From the NCBI GenBank assembly GCA_001940725.1, contig MDVR01000057.1:1-37928 (forward strand): a DNA stretch of 37,928 nt, in the 5' to 3' direction. A program made the translations under genes and the position numbers. Below the pieces are notes generated by a model that made no database searches, was not told where the DNA came from, and saw nothing but the letters and a program-made list of their open reading frames with translations. This stretch comes from Candidatus Heimdallarchaeota archaeon LC_2 (lineage in GTDB: Archaea; Asgardarchaeota; Heimdallarchaeia; Heimdallarchaeales; Kariarchaeaceae). This document shows positions 1-8,467 of the stretch, one piece after another. Numbering within the stretch: position 1 is the first letter of the stretch; the number at the start of each line of letters is the position of its first letter.

Positions 1-173
1 TCAATTACAATTTCTTTTTCTGTATTTTGAAGAATTGAAGAGATTGAAATCCCATATTTATCTAGTATTGATAGTTTTATTGCAAAACCAAAGGTTTTCT
101 CAATACTCTTTTCTTTTATTTCTATTGCTGTTTGTTTGTATATTCTCGACTTAGTGTCGAGGATGATATTCAC
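1..173 (-). CDS. Partial hypothetical protein, 5' end only, runs off left edge
   Basis: Reading from a GTG at 173 toward the edge gives 57 open codons with a protein-like composition, alternating charged and hydrophobic residues (for example KEKSIEKTFGFAIKLSIL). The codon just before the GTG in the same frame is a TAG stop, so this is the earliest possible start. No family is recognised. The remainder lies outside the window. It could also be a gene fragment, because the neighbouring 300 bases hold a decayed repeat. Confidence is modest because the visible part is short. Confidence 0.4.
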   Translation of the reverse strand, partial: MNIILDTKSRIYKQTAIEIKEKSIEKTFGFAIKLSILDKYGISISSILQNTEKEIVI

Positions 174-476
174 CTATCATAATGTCACCTTATTGTCTTT
201 AATGGAAAATAGCTTAATATATAGCTGATTTACAAATGAAACTTCAAAATTATTTACTCTTACACTTGTTTTAATTGCAGTATATAGGAAGGCGATCCCT
301 CATCAGAAAACTCCAATCTATTATTGACTTGAAAATATATATAGGTTTGTATAAACTTGAAAGATCAAGTAAAGATTGAATTTTATTACTTCTATATAAT
401 CAGAAAAACACATTTGAAATACCATGATCACTTTTGTCTGAATACATTTTCTGATTCATCAAGAAAATGATTACTT
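174..476. other. Intergenic stretch without a recognisable gene
   Basis: About 300 very AT-rich bases between the partial gene at the left edge and the first repeat copy. Stops are frequent in all frames and I see no RNA gene. The only notable features are TATA-like runs (near 216-224 and 334-341) that cannot be assigned to a gene. Confidence 0.4.
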
Positions 477-820
477 CACGTTCAGCTACCCTATATCTGA
501 TGTCGCCATCACTTTATCTTTTTTGTTTTTACACAATAAAGATTCTGTTGAAATAGGTTCTGTTCCATTGGAACGGTGAGTCCTTCTGCTTCTCTTCTTA
601 CTAGTTTCTACAAAGTCAGTTTTTCCGTGATTTTTAACCGCAGATTGATCATTTTCAAAGAAATCATTCAGTGATGAATGAGTACTCCGAGTACCAGCGT
701 TCCCGTTATTTTTAGTATTATTAATATTATTTAATAACAGGGTAGGACTACCATTATGGTTTTTCGGTACTCTTCTAGCTTTTCCGGACTTCTTCTTTTT
801 AGAAGAAGCAACAGAGAAGG
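477..820 (-). repeat. Diverged dispersed repeat, copy 1
   Basis: This segment matches 16040-16347 in the same orientation over nearly its whole length. Conserved blocks include the stretch around 477-515 (cacgttcagc, tgatgtcgccatcac), the block at 530-560 (tttttacacaa, agattctgttgaaatagg) and the block near 738-765 (cagggtagga, accattatgg). Differences are substitutions plus several indels, so the copies are old. The conservation is partly codon-like when read on the minus strand, which suggests both derive from a protein-coding element, possibly the tail of an insertion-sequence gene. That origin is inference. Confidence 0.7.
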
Positions 821-848
821 AATGTAAACTCAGTATAATATATGACAC
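486..848 (-). CDS. Hypothetical basic low-complexity protein encoded by repeat copy 1, probably a relic
   Basis: A 120-codon frame starting from GTG at 848. The protein is rich in Lys, Asn, Ser and Arg and has no membrane segment or recognised domain. Its C-terminal half (from about residue 65) aligns with the decayed copy at 16.0-16.3 kb through shared words such as EPISTES, LCKNK and VMATS, so this frame was once selected as protein. The N-terminal 10-15 residues lie outside the repeated part and over the promoter of the divergent gene at 885, so the start is doubtful. No transposase catalytic motif is visible. It may be a truncated remnant of a mobile gene, not a working gene. Confidence 0.35.
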   Translation of the reverse strand: MSYIILSLHSFSVASSKKKKSGKARRVPKNHNGSPTLLLNNINNTKNNGNAGTRSTHSSLNDFFENDQSAVKNHGKTDFVETSKKRSRRTHRSNGTEPISTESLLCKNKKDKVMATSDIG

Positions 849-853
849 AAAGA

Positions 854-864
854 TTTTTATAAAG
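854..864 (+). promoter_or_regulatory. TATA-like element for the exported protein gene at 885
   Basis: The run TTTTTATAAAG ends 20 bases before the GTG start, the spacing expected for a leaderless archaeal transcript. No Shine-Dalgarno sequence lies between it and the start. Confidence 0.5.
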
Positions 865-884
865 TTTTACTACAATAATATAGT

Positions 885-1610
885 GTGAGAGATTCGAAAT
901 TAATTGTGTTTTCGATAGTTTTTACTCTATTGTTTTTTAATTTCACTCATATTATATCACAAGCTGAGACTGATAAAGAAATAACGTTTGGTATTGCTGT
1001 TACTGATGTATCTTTAGTTTTCGAAGATCGAATCTGGCGCAATAATACTTCGTCTCAAAAGATTAATTTCAACTACACAGTCTCTCATTGGAACCCCAAC
1101 AACAGGGAACAATGGGTTAGATTTGGAGATATGGAGTTGAAAGTAGATATACGTATATTTCTGAATAAATTCTTATATGAGAATAATCCGCATCTGGAGG
1201 TTGGATTATTTTATGTTACTGCCCCAATGTACCATACTGAATTATTCCAGAGCGGAGTAACTATTACTACTCCTACTAGTATCCATAGTTTAGGTATATA
1301 TGTTCTAAACTATACAAGTGACGGATTACCTTTTGGAATTTACAGTTTTAATCATTACAGAATATCTCTATGTAAGGACTCTGATTCATATCAATGTGAT
1401 ATCCCTGAATCGATGAACATAGAGTATTATGGAGGGACTCTAAACTCAACAGAAAATGGAATAGAAATATTGTATGATACTCTGCCAGATAATTGGGGAG
1501 AAATTAATACTGAAACTAATGATAGTTTATCATATAATTCTCCATTCTTTATATTGCCTTTGTCGTTATTCACAATGTATGTTGTGAGAAAACAATTTAC
1601 AAATATCTAA
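885..1610 (+). CDS. Exported membrane-anchored protein of unknown function
   Basis: The 241-residue product starts with a signal peptide or signal anchor (residues about 5-27, a run of Ile, Val, Phe and Leu) and ends with a hydrophobic segment (about 216-233) followed by a basic tail, VRKQ. The middle looks like an extracellular beta-rich domain, with many Asn, Tyr and Ser and several N-x-S/T sequons, and two cysteines (residues about 163 and 171) that could pair. The architecture matches the protein encoded at 17638, although I see no clear sequence similarity. A GTG start is chosen because the TATA element is correctly spaced. No function can be assigned; a surface protein is inferred. Confidence 0.75.
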   Translation: MRDSKLIVFSIVFTLLFFNFTHIISQAETDKEITFGIAVTDVSLVFEDRIWRNNTSSQKINFNYTVSHWNPNNREQWVRFGDMELKVDIRIFLNKFLYENNPHLEVGLFYVTAPMYHTELFQSGVTITTPTSIHSLGIYVLNYTSDGLPFGIYSFNHYRISLCKDSDSYQCDIPESMNIEYYGGTLNSTENGIEILYDTLPDNWGEINTETNDSLSYNSPFFILPLSLFTMYVVRKQFTNI

Positions 1611-2030
1611 TGGTTATCATTGAAATTCCCGTTTGATCACTTGTCACATATAATTATTTTGTAAAAAATGAAACGGGTAGATATTTTTTGAAATATAATT
1701 ATTGAAAATTATGGTGCATTTCTGTGTGTGCATAAGCATAACATAGGTGTAGTTATCCGCAAGTATAATGACGAGAAAATAATTTTGTATTCTGTACCAT
1801 TATGAAACTGAAATATGTTTAAGGAATGATGTAATTGCAAACACTTAGAAAATTTGGCTGTAGTTATTATTTTAGTACTCTATTTTTCAGATTCGAAATA
1901 TATTATCATAGTTTTACATTTAAATGTTGGTTAGCAATAATCTTGTATCTCAAGTTTGATTTCCTTTTGAACAACTCCTTTGTGTACAACAAGATACCAT
2001 TCAAATAATTGGCTAACTTTATCTAATTTA
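1611..2030. other. Long intergenic region with a possible gene remnant
   Basis: Roughly 420 bases separate the exported protein gene from the DUF3467 gene. Between about 1694 and 1804 one plus-strand frame stays open for 36 codons and reads like protein, but it lacks a good start and ends at TGA (see the findings). The rest is AT-rich with frequent stops. I see no RNA gene or hairpin terminator. Confidence 0.4.
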
Positions 2031-2369
2031 ATGACCAAACCAATAAACATTGAAATCACGGGGCAAGATCAGTCTGCATTATTTGCAAATGATTTCCACG
2101 TCATGCACACACCAAATGATTTTGTATTATCAGTCGTTGAAGCAATCCCTCAAATGCAATTTTCTTTGAAAGAAAGTATCAATCAAGATGGAAAAACAAG
2201 AAATATTACTAGATTAAGTTCTACGGGGATCATTAGAAAAGTTATTGGGAGATATGGAATGTCCCCAGCTGCCTTTAAAAAAATGGTAAGTGTGATGAAT
2301 ACTAATCTAAAGCAATTCGAGGACAAATTCGGTGAAATTGCAATTAATCCACCAGAAGGTATGCAATAA
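2031..2369 (+). CDS. DUF3467 family protein
   Basis: The 112-residue product (counted from ATG at 2031) has the features I associate with DUF3467: an early segment FANDFHVMHTPNDFVLSV matching the family's YANxFxVxxxxxEFxLDF pattern, and a C-terminal helix with MSPAAFKKMVSVM followed by FEDKFGEI. Family members are small cytoplasmic proteins without a known role in bacteria and archaea. The frame is open upstream to 1980, but the ATG at 2031 begins where family similarity begins. The gene converges on the arginase gene with only 10 bases between stops. Function unknown; family call fairly secure. Confidence 0.75.
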   Translation: MTKPINIEITGQDQSALFANDFHVMHTPNDFVLSVVEAIPQMQFSLKESINQDGKTRNITRLSSTGIIRKVIGRYGMSPAAFKKMVSVMNTNLKQFEDKFGEIAINPPEGMQ

Positions 2370-2379
2370 AAAGATTAGA

Positions 2380-3297
2380 TCACTCAATGATCTTTGCACC
2401 AAGTGCAGATCCTATGAGTCCAACTGCTAATTTGGCTGTTTTATTCCTTATATCCAGGGTGGGGTTTACTTCTAATATGTCAAGTGATGAAAGTTTACCA
2501 CATTCGTGAACTAATTCCATAAGTAAGTGAGCTTCTCTATAGGTTAAGCCACCTGCAACTCTTGTTCCTGTACCTGGAGCTTCATTTGGATCAAGAGCAT
2601 CGATATCAAATGATATATGCAAGTGATCAACGCCTCGGGTAGCAATTTCTATTGCCTTTTTACTAATACTAGCCATCCCTTTTTCATCAATATTTTTCAT
2701 TGTAAAGACAGTAACATTCGATGCGTTGAGCAGTTTGATTTCTTCTGGATCCAAATCACGAGCAGCTAAAAGAACACTATTTGATTCAATTACAGTAGGA
2801 GATGGTCCAATATTTAATAAACTTTTTTCACCCCTACCAGTAAGTACAGCAAATGGCATCCCGTGAATATTTCCACTCATTGTAGTTTCATGTGTATTGA
2901 AATCGCCATGTGCGTCAACCCAAATGATACCTGTCTTACCTTGATGAAATTTTTTCATGCCTGCTAAAGTTCCAATGGTTATTGAATGATCACCTCCAAT
3001 GACAAGAGGGAAGGAATCTTTTGCTAGAGCCTTGTTAATTGCGTGTTTTAGATGTAAACAGGAATCAATAATATGAGGTAAATATCGAAGTTTGGGATTC
3101 GGATCCTCAGAATCAGTGGCTTCATCAATATCATAGCAATGTAGATTGCCATAATCTTCAATGTCATATCCTAAAGACTTGATTTTATTATGCAATCCAG
3201 CTACTCGAATAGCCATAGGACCCATATCAACACCTCTTCGTGATGCACCCAAATCCTGTGGGACTCCTATGATTGCAATTTTTGATGATTTTACCAT
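2380..3297 (-). CDS. rocF: Arginase (L-arginine amidinohydrolase)
   Basis: A member of the ureohydrolase family that hydrolyses L-arginine to ornithine and urea using two Mn ions in the cytoplasm. All metal-binding motifs are visible: GGDHS (residues 101-105), DAHGD (128-132) and SFDID (229-233). The segment DFNTHETTMSGNIHGMP (132-148) and the later EVNPTLDIRNKTA are typical of bacterial-type arginases rather than agmatinases, which supports arginine as substrate. At 305 residues it has the usual length. It is transcribed alone from its own TATA element, divergently from the acylase-like gene. No urease or ornithine pathway genes are in the window, so its role in arginine breakdown or in supplying ornithine for polyamines is inferred. 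Confidence 0.9.
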   Translation of the reverse strand: MVKSSKIAIIGVPQDLGASRRGVDMGPMAIRVAGLHNKIKSLGYDIEDYGNLHCYDIDEATDSEDPNPKLRYLPHIIDSCLHLKHAINKALAKDSFPLVIGGDHSITIGTLAGMKKFHQGKTGIIWVDAHGDFNTHETTMSGNIHGMPFAVLTGRGEKSLLNIGPSPTVIESNSVLLAARDLDPEEIKLLNASNVTVFTMKNIDEKGMASISKKAIEIATRGVDHLHISFDIDALDPNEAPGTGTRVAGGLTYREAHLLMELVHECGKLSSLDILEVNPTLDIRNKTAKLAVGLIGSALGAKIIE

Positions 3298-3320
3298 TAA
3301 AAACTCATATTTTCACATAT

Positions 3321-3330
3321 TATAAAATAT
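3321..3330 (-). promoter_or_regulatory. TATA-like element for the arginase gene
   Basis: On the minus strand the run ATATTTTATA lies 23 bases before the ATG at 3297. No ribosome binding site follows, so the mRNA is likely leaderless or nearly so. Confidence 0.5.
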
Positions 3331-3440
3331 CTTACAAGGTAATAATGGATTATAACTGAAAATAATTACCTAAGTAAAAATAAACCTTTTTGTAAACAAA
3401 TTTCATTTTGAAATAGCGATTAATTATTATTCTCAGATGT

Positions 3441-5891
3441 GTGGGTTGGTTCGTGGAGAAGAAGAAGATCACACCCCGCATTTTGAAGACAATCCTGTTT
3501 ATAATTCTCGTCCTCTCTCTTGGAGTTTATTCAGGTTTTAGGAATTCAGAAGATGATATCTTCACAAATTTAAAACTTTCAGAAATAAATGCTGAGGTTC
3601 AAGTGTATCGTGATCAGAAAGGAATCCCAACAATAATAGCTCAGGATTTAAATGATCTAATATTTGTTCAAGGATATGAATTTGCACGAGATAGATCATT
3701 CCAACTACAAATTTTTCATGCAATAGTTAATGGGGAGCTTTCAGAGATCTTTGGAAGTGATTTAATTGAAGCTGATGTTTTATTGAAAGCATTGAATTTT
3801 AAATTAATTGGAATTAAAGCAGAAGCTAGATTAGATGATTTTTATTTTGGTTTAATTCAATCATATGTTAACGGCATAAATCTTTACTTTGAGAGACATG
3901 AATTCAATCTTCCTTGGGAATTCCAAGTTCTTGGACTTGATTCAAATTTATGGGAAGTGAGTGATTCTTTAGCAGTTCAAGCATTATTATCATATAATTT
4001 TGATTTTGCAAATTTCAAACAAGAATTGGTAAGGTTACAAGTTATGCAACAAGTAGGTGTAAATCGATCTTTAGAAATATTACCAATTAATGATATTATG
4101 GTAAAACAATATCTTCAAAATGATAGTTCCTCTTATACTGATCTTAAAACTACATTTTTCGATCCACTAGCAAATCTATTTAGAAGGAGTGATTTTCAAG
4201 GATTTAGCGCGAACAGTTGGGTTTTGGCAGGCTCCCAAACAGAAACGGGAAATGCAATTATTGCTAATGACCCGCATTTAGGATTTGAAATTCCAAGTTT
4301 TTGGTATCAGATCAATTTACAATTGTCAGACAATACCTTTAACGTTCAGGGATTTGCAATACCGGGGTTCCCATTTGTTATAGTAGGGCACAATATGGAT
4401 GTAGCATGGGGGATCAGTCCTTCAAATATTGACACAATAGATTTGCTTTACATTAAAAATAATAAAACTCATTATTTTTATGATGAAACTTGGAGAAAAT
4501 TTGAAGTGGAAGAGGTTGATATACATATAGCAGGCCTTCCCACTTCAAAACGTGTGATATATAAAACCGAAATAGGTTCTGTTTTGAATATTACTGATGA
4601 TTGGTATGTAATAAAATGGACTATGTTAGAAAATGTGGAAAGAGATCAGATGACGAGAGCGTTCTATCAGGTTAACATAGCTAAGAATATCAACAACGTA
4701 CATGAAGCATTGAGATATTTAACAGCACCAAATTTGAATTTTGTTTTTGCTGATAATTCCAATAATATTGGTGCCCAAAATACGGGTCTAATCCCTGTAC
4801 GAAAGATAGGATACGGATTCATTCCCAAAAATGGTAGTTCAATTACTGAAGCATGGCTTGGGTTTATTGACTATGATAATATGAGCTATCTTGAGAACCC
4901 AAATAATGGATTCATTGTAAGTACTGGAACAAAATTAGATGAAAAAAATTCAAAATCCATATCAAGTGATTTATTATCAAATTATAGGAATGAAAGAATA
5001 TCCAATTTACTGGCGGATACAACAGAACTGAAAGGTGAATCTAATGTCAAACTTGGAATAGCTGATATGGAGAAAATACAGGGAGATATTAAGAATCTGG
5101 CAGCTGCAGAGATTTTACCTCTCTTAATAAGTGATATCCAAGAAGAAATAGATTTCACTTCTGACCAACATCTACAGCCGATATTGGACGAATTAGATAG
5201 TTGGGATTATAAAATGGAAAAAACGTCAGTCGCAGCGACTATTTTTGCAACATTTCGAATTTTGTTTGTTGAAGCGATTTTTTCAGATGAATTAGAAGCC
5301 CACACAATAAGGTTGGTCATCAATGATGTATTAGAACCAGTCTCAGGTATGTTAATAACTAATAAGACTGATCCTTGGTTTGATGATATTAATACATTGA
5401 ATAGAACTGAAGACGCCTCAGAAATTGCTTATAATGCATTAAAATTGACAAATGAAAATCTTGAAGCTAAATTGGGAGATAATATTGAAAATTGGAAATG
5501 GGAAAAAATTCACTTAATCTCGTATAATCATGTTATGGGAGACTCAGCACCATTTTTAGGAGGATTAAATCTGGGTCCAACTGGTGTCAATGGCTCAACT
5601 TTTACTATAAATAGTTTTCAAGAAACACCAAAACTAGTTAATAATGAAATTATTTATGAAAGCACCTTTGGCCCGTCATTTAGATTAATAATGGAGGTTA
5701 ATACAATTTGGAATAATGTTATTGGGATGCATGCTCCGGGAATGAGTGGACATTTGACTTCAGAACATTATGATGATGGATATGGAGAATGGCTAACTTT
5801 TACGTATACTATTTGGTTATTCAATCCAATCGATGTTGTATTAATTCAGGAATTAACTATTACTTATTCCCATGGAGAAGATAATGAGTAA
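3441..5891 (+). CDS. Penicillin acylase family (Ntn-hydrolase) protein with altered nucleophile position
   Basis: Family members are exported amidases that mature by cutting themselves before a Ser, which then becomes the nucleophile of the beta chain. The 816-residue product has an N-terminal membrane segment (about 14-32), an alpha-chain region with the family word YRDQKGIPTI (about 56-65) and GYEFARDR, and a beta-chain region with LAGSQTETG and NDPHLG (about 262-282), plus VAWGISPSN. Where relatives read Ser-Asn-x-Trp, this protein reads Ser-Ala-Asn-Ser-Trp (residues 256-260), so Ala 257 sits at the usual nucleophile and Ser 256 precedes it. The protein may be inactive or use a shifted Ser. 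An in-frame GTG at 3453 is an alternative start, better spaced from a TTAATTATTAT run at 3420-3430. It overlaps the next gene by 8 bases. Confidence 0.85.
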   Translation: MGWFVEKKKITPRILKTILFIILVLSLGVYSGFRNSEDDIFTNLKLSEINAEVQVYRDQKGIPTIIAQDLNDLIFVQGYEFARDRSFQLQIFHAIVNGELSEIFGSDLIEADVLLKALNFKLIGIKAEARLDDFYFGLIQSYVNGINLYFERHEFNLPWEFQVLGLDSNLWEVSDSLAVQALLSYNFDFANFKQELVRLQVMQQVGVNRSLEILPINDIMVKQYLQNDSSSYTDLKTTFFDPLANLFRRSDFQGFSANSWVLAGSQTETGNAIIANDPHLGFEIPSFWYQINLQLSDNTFNVQGFAIPGFPFVIVGHNMDVAWGISPSNIDTIDLLYIKNNKTHYFYDETWRKFEVEEVDIHIAGLPTSKRVIYKTEIGSVLNITDDWYVIKWTMLENVERDQMTRAFYQVNIAKNINNVHEALRYLTAPNLNFVFADNSNNIGAQNTGLIPVRKIGYGFIPKNGSSITEAWLGFIDYDNMSYLENPNNGFIVSTGTKLDEKNSKSISSDLLSNYRNERISNLLADTTELKGESNVKLGIADMEKIQGDIKNLAAAEILPLLISDIQEEIDFTSDQHLQPILDELDSWDYKMEKTSVAATIFATFRILFVEAIFSDELEAHTIRLVINDVLEPVSGMLITNKTDPWFDDINTLNRTEDASEIAYNALKLTNENLEAKLGDNIENWKWEKIHLISYNHVMGDSAPFLGGLNLGPTGVNGSTFTINSFQETPKLVNNEIIYESTFGPSFRLIMEVNTIWNNVIGMHAPGMSGHLTSEHYDDGYGEWLTFTYTIWLFNPIDVVLIQELTITYSHGEDNE
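5874..5878 (+). promoter_or_regulatory. Shine-Dalgarno element that sets the start of the zinc-ribbon membrane gene
   Basis: GGAGA lies 5 bases before ATG 5884, inside the end of the acylase gene. It argues for a start at 5884 and not at the in-frame ATG at 5872, and for translation from a shared mRNA. Confidence 0.45.
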
Positions 5892-6378
5892 AGAGTTTAA
5901 TGAATCACTTATAGCCACCATCATTAGTGGATTAGGATTTATTTTTGTACTTGTATCTCCAGGGCGCGATGTTATTGCAAATTGGACCTTACTCTTAGGT
6001 TTAGCTGGAAACTTAATAATGCATGGAATTAATTCAATTTTATTATGGATTAGATCTTTAAGAGATTTTCAAGCTTATTTCTTCATGATTAAGATAATAA
6101 ATTTTGCTTTCATTGTTTTAGCAATCATAGGCATGTTGCTAGGAAAATATTTGGCAATTTGGTCTCCTTTCTGGTTTTTCCCGTTTGGTTATTACGTTTT
6201 TATTGCATTTGCGATTATTTACACACTCTATTTTGATCTGGGTCAACTCTACACAATTTATTTATTGATCCGGATAGATGCAGCAAGAAAATCCTATTGC
6301 CTTAATTGTCGATTTGTATTGAATCCAAAATGGAGTTATTGCCCAATCTGTGGTACTGTTAAGAAAAATAAAAGTTGA
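5884..6378 (+). CDS. Small membrane protein with C-terminal zinc ribbon
   Basis: The 164-residue product has about four hydrophobic helices (roughly residues 7-23, 32-54, 64-86 and 96-127 in this numbering) and ends in a cytoplasmic-looking treble of two CxxC pairs, CLNC and CPIC, about 15 residues apart, which should bind one zinc. It overlaps the acylase-like gene by 8 bases (stop 5889-5891, start 5884), so the two are almost certainly one transcript and may work together at the membrane. No enzyme motif is visible and no named family is recognised. Zinc-ribbon membrane proteins of this size are common in archaea and mostly uncharacterised. Confidence 0.75.
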   Translation: MSKEFNESLIATIISGLGFIFVLVSPGRDVIANWTLLLGLAGNLIMHGINSILLWIRSLRDFQAYFFMIKIINFAFIVLAIIGMLLGKYLAIWSPFWFFPFGYYVFIAFAIIYTLYFDLGQLYTIYLLIRIDAARKSYCLNCRFVLNPKWSYCPICGTVKKNKS

Positions 6379-6562
6379 CATTATTAATTATTTGTCAAAT
6401 TTTTAGTGAAATCAGTCTAGGTAATAAAATCTCTACGATGCAATATACTCCTCAAATCTGATTGAATCATCCAGAATATTATCGTCTAATAATACCATAA
6501 TTTCAAGCTAATAACTTATTGTTATAATTTACCTTTTTAATCTGTAATACTTCATTTTCATC

Positions 6563-8455
6563 GTGGTTAAATCTAATACTACTTCAAAGAAGCAAGTTGA
6601 GGATAAAAACCAAGGATATCAAAAAGTCGTATCTAAAGAAAACATCCCGAATGTGTCAAATGTTTTGATCGTGGGTGATTCTGAAACTTCTCTACTTTTA
6701 TCCTATAATTTACAAAATGTTGCAAGGTTTTCAAGAATAATTCACGTACGAAATCCTTCAGATGCACTTACAATGCTCATGATAGATAATTTTTCAGTCG
6801 CCATTATTGATCATGATACGAATACTTTGGATACAATTAATTTATCTAGAATTATAAAAATCAATCAACCATTGTGTAGAACGATATCCATTACCCAAAA
6901 CCCCAATAAGAAATTAATATTCGATTTAATTAATTTTGGATTTATCGATTCGTACATGAAATTACCAATAGATGATTTCTCTGCACAGAGTATAATATTA
7001 GAACAACAGGCGAGATATGAAATCAATCAAACTCTTCAACAATTTATTATAAACCCCCCTAAATTTTCTCCAGCTTATTACTTGAAAGCAGAGCCAACAT
7101 TTTCTAAAATCAGTGATATTCAATTTGAATTGGTTGGGTTAGTAATTTCATATGAGACCTTAACTCGTTATGTGTATTTTAGGAGAGATTACTTGAGTAC
7201 TGATGAAATACTTCTTTCGGGTTATTTATCAGCAATTACTATATTAGGCAAAACTTTGTTTTCCACTTCAAGTATTGATTCTATTGATTTTGGAGGCGTT
7301 TCTGCATTATTTCATTCGCATAGAAATTTACATTTTGCGTTTTTCCTAGAAAAGCTATCGAAATCAAATTATTCATTAGCTGAACAGTTTTTAGAAGAAT
7401 TAGCACGGGAAATTGAATTTGAATTTTCAGAAATTCTTATATCTGGTGAAATGTTAGAAATTGAACATTCAAGGAAAATTAAAAAAAGTATTGAAAATTT
7501 AATTTCACATATCTCCAATATACGAGGGGGAAAAATTACATCGCAAAAGCCAATGGTGCTATCATTTGGAATCCAATACCTAAATATTTCAGTCATGTTG
7601 AACAGTTTATCTTCAAAATTCGAAATTCATCATTTCGATATTGAATCTGATGCGTATGAATTTCTCTATCGAAATAATGTAGATGTTGTTTTGGTTTCAC
7701 CGATAATCACACAGAAGAGTTCTAATCTAGGCTTTGCAGCTAGAGTTTTGGAAATTTCTCCGAAAATACAAATAATTGGAATTAACTATAGATATAGCAT
7801 AACCCAATTAGTGAAGATACTGAATTCAGGGGTCATTGGATATGTGATATCCCCCCGCATTCCACTAGCTGATTTCTCTGATTTAATTGAAAAAACATAT
7901 GAGAGTGTACACACCATTGATTTAGATTCGAATTTAGGTGTTAAACAACGAGTATTGATGAGCTACGAACCTCATATTCAAAAATCTCTTCTCAGAAAAG
8001 ATCAATTAACATATAATAGAATGAGAAAACCAGAACTATTTGGTATCTTTATTGCTAGGGATAGTTTCCCATACTATTCTAAATATTTCTATGATGAAAG
8101 CGTTTCAGAATCATTTGATGATCTATTATTTGCAGGATTTATTTCATCACTGGATACATTCTCAAAAGAAATGTTTGAATCTACGGAACCCTATTCAGGT
8201 ATTATTTTAGGAAATGCATCTCTAATAACATTTAATTATTTTGACTTTTCTTTTGCATTTTTTACTGGTAATATTGATGAACTCAATTATCCTTTCGTTA
8301 AGAAGCATTTATCAGAGATCGTCCATTACCTATTTGACCTAATCTCAAATGCTGATTTAGAAGATCCATTTGCATATGATGTATATGTGCCAAATAAGAT
8401 AGAACAAGCATTAGTTGAATTATTTATGGTGTTTTCATCGTTAAGCTTTAATTAA
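6563..8455 (+). CDS. Duplicated receiver-like plus longin/Roadblock-like sensor protein
   Basis: The 630-residue soluble product is an internal duplication. Half one has a receiver-like domain (about 31-150) starting VLIVGDSE, with acidic residues at the end of the third strand (IIDHD, D83 and D85) and a KLP word (K133) like the conserved Lys-Pro, then a sensor-like domain (about 187-290) with LLSGYLSAITILGK. Half two has a degenerate receiver-like domain (about 330-450), in which VLVSP replaces the acidic end and no Lys is seen, then a second sensor-like domain (about 488-600) with LLFAGFISSLDTFSK. The sensor fold assignment to longin or Roadblock type is inference from the helix-strand pattern. 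GTG start; a TTTTTAATC run lies about 21 bases upstream. Such proteins may take part in archaeal signalling with small GTPases, but no partner is shown here. Confidence 0.65.
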   Translation: MVKSNTTSKKQVEDKNQGYQKVVSKENIPNVSNVLIVGDSETSLLLSYNLQNVARFSRIIHVRNPSDALTMLMIDNFSVAIIDHDTNTLDTINLSRIIKINQPLCRTISITQNPNKKLIFDLINFGFIDSYMKLPIDDFSAQSIILEQQARYEINQTLQQFIINPPKFSPAYYLKAEPTFSKISDIQFELVGLVISYETLTRYVYFRRDYLSTDEILLSGYLSAITILGKTLFSTSSIDSIDFGGVSALFHSHRNLHFAFFLEKLSKSNYSLAEQFLEELAREIEFEFSEILISGEMLEIEHSRKIKKSIENLISHISNIRGGKITSQKPMVLSFGIQYLNISVMLNSLSSKFEIHHFDIESDAYEFLYRNNVDVVLVSPIITQKSSNLGFAARVLEISPKIQIIGINYRYSITQLVKILNSGVIGYVISPRIPLADFSDLIEKTYESVHTIDLDSNLGVKQRVLMSYEPHIQKSLLRKDQLTYNRMRKPELFGIFIARDSFPYYSKYFYDESVSESFDDLLFAGFISSLDTFSKEMFESTEPYSGIILGNASLITFNYFDFSFAFFTGNIDELNYPFVKKHLSEIVHYLFDLISNADLEDPFAYDVYVPNKIEQALVELFMVFSSLSFN

Positions 8456-8467
8456 ATTATAGAAAAT

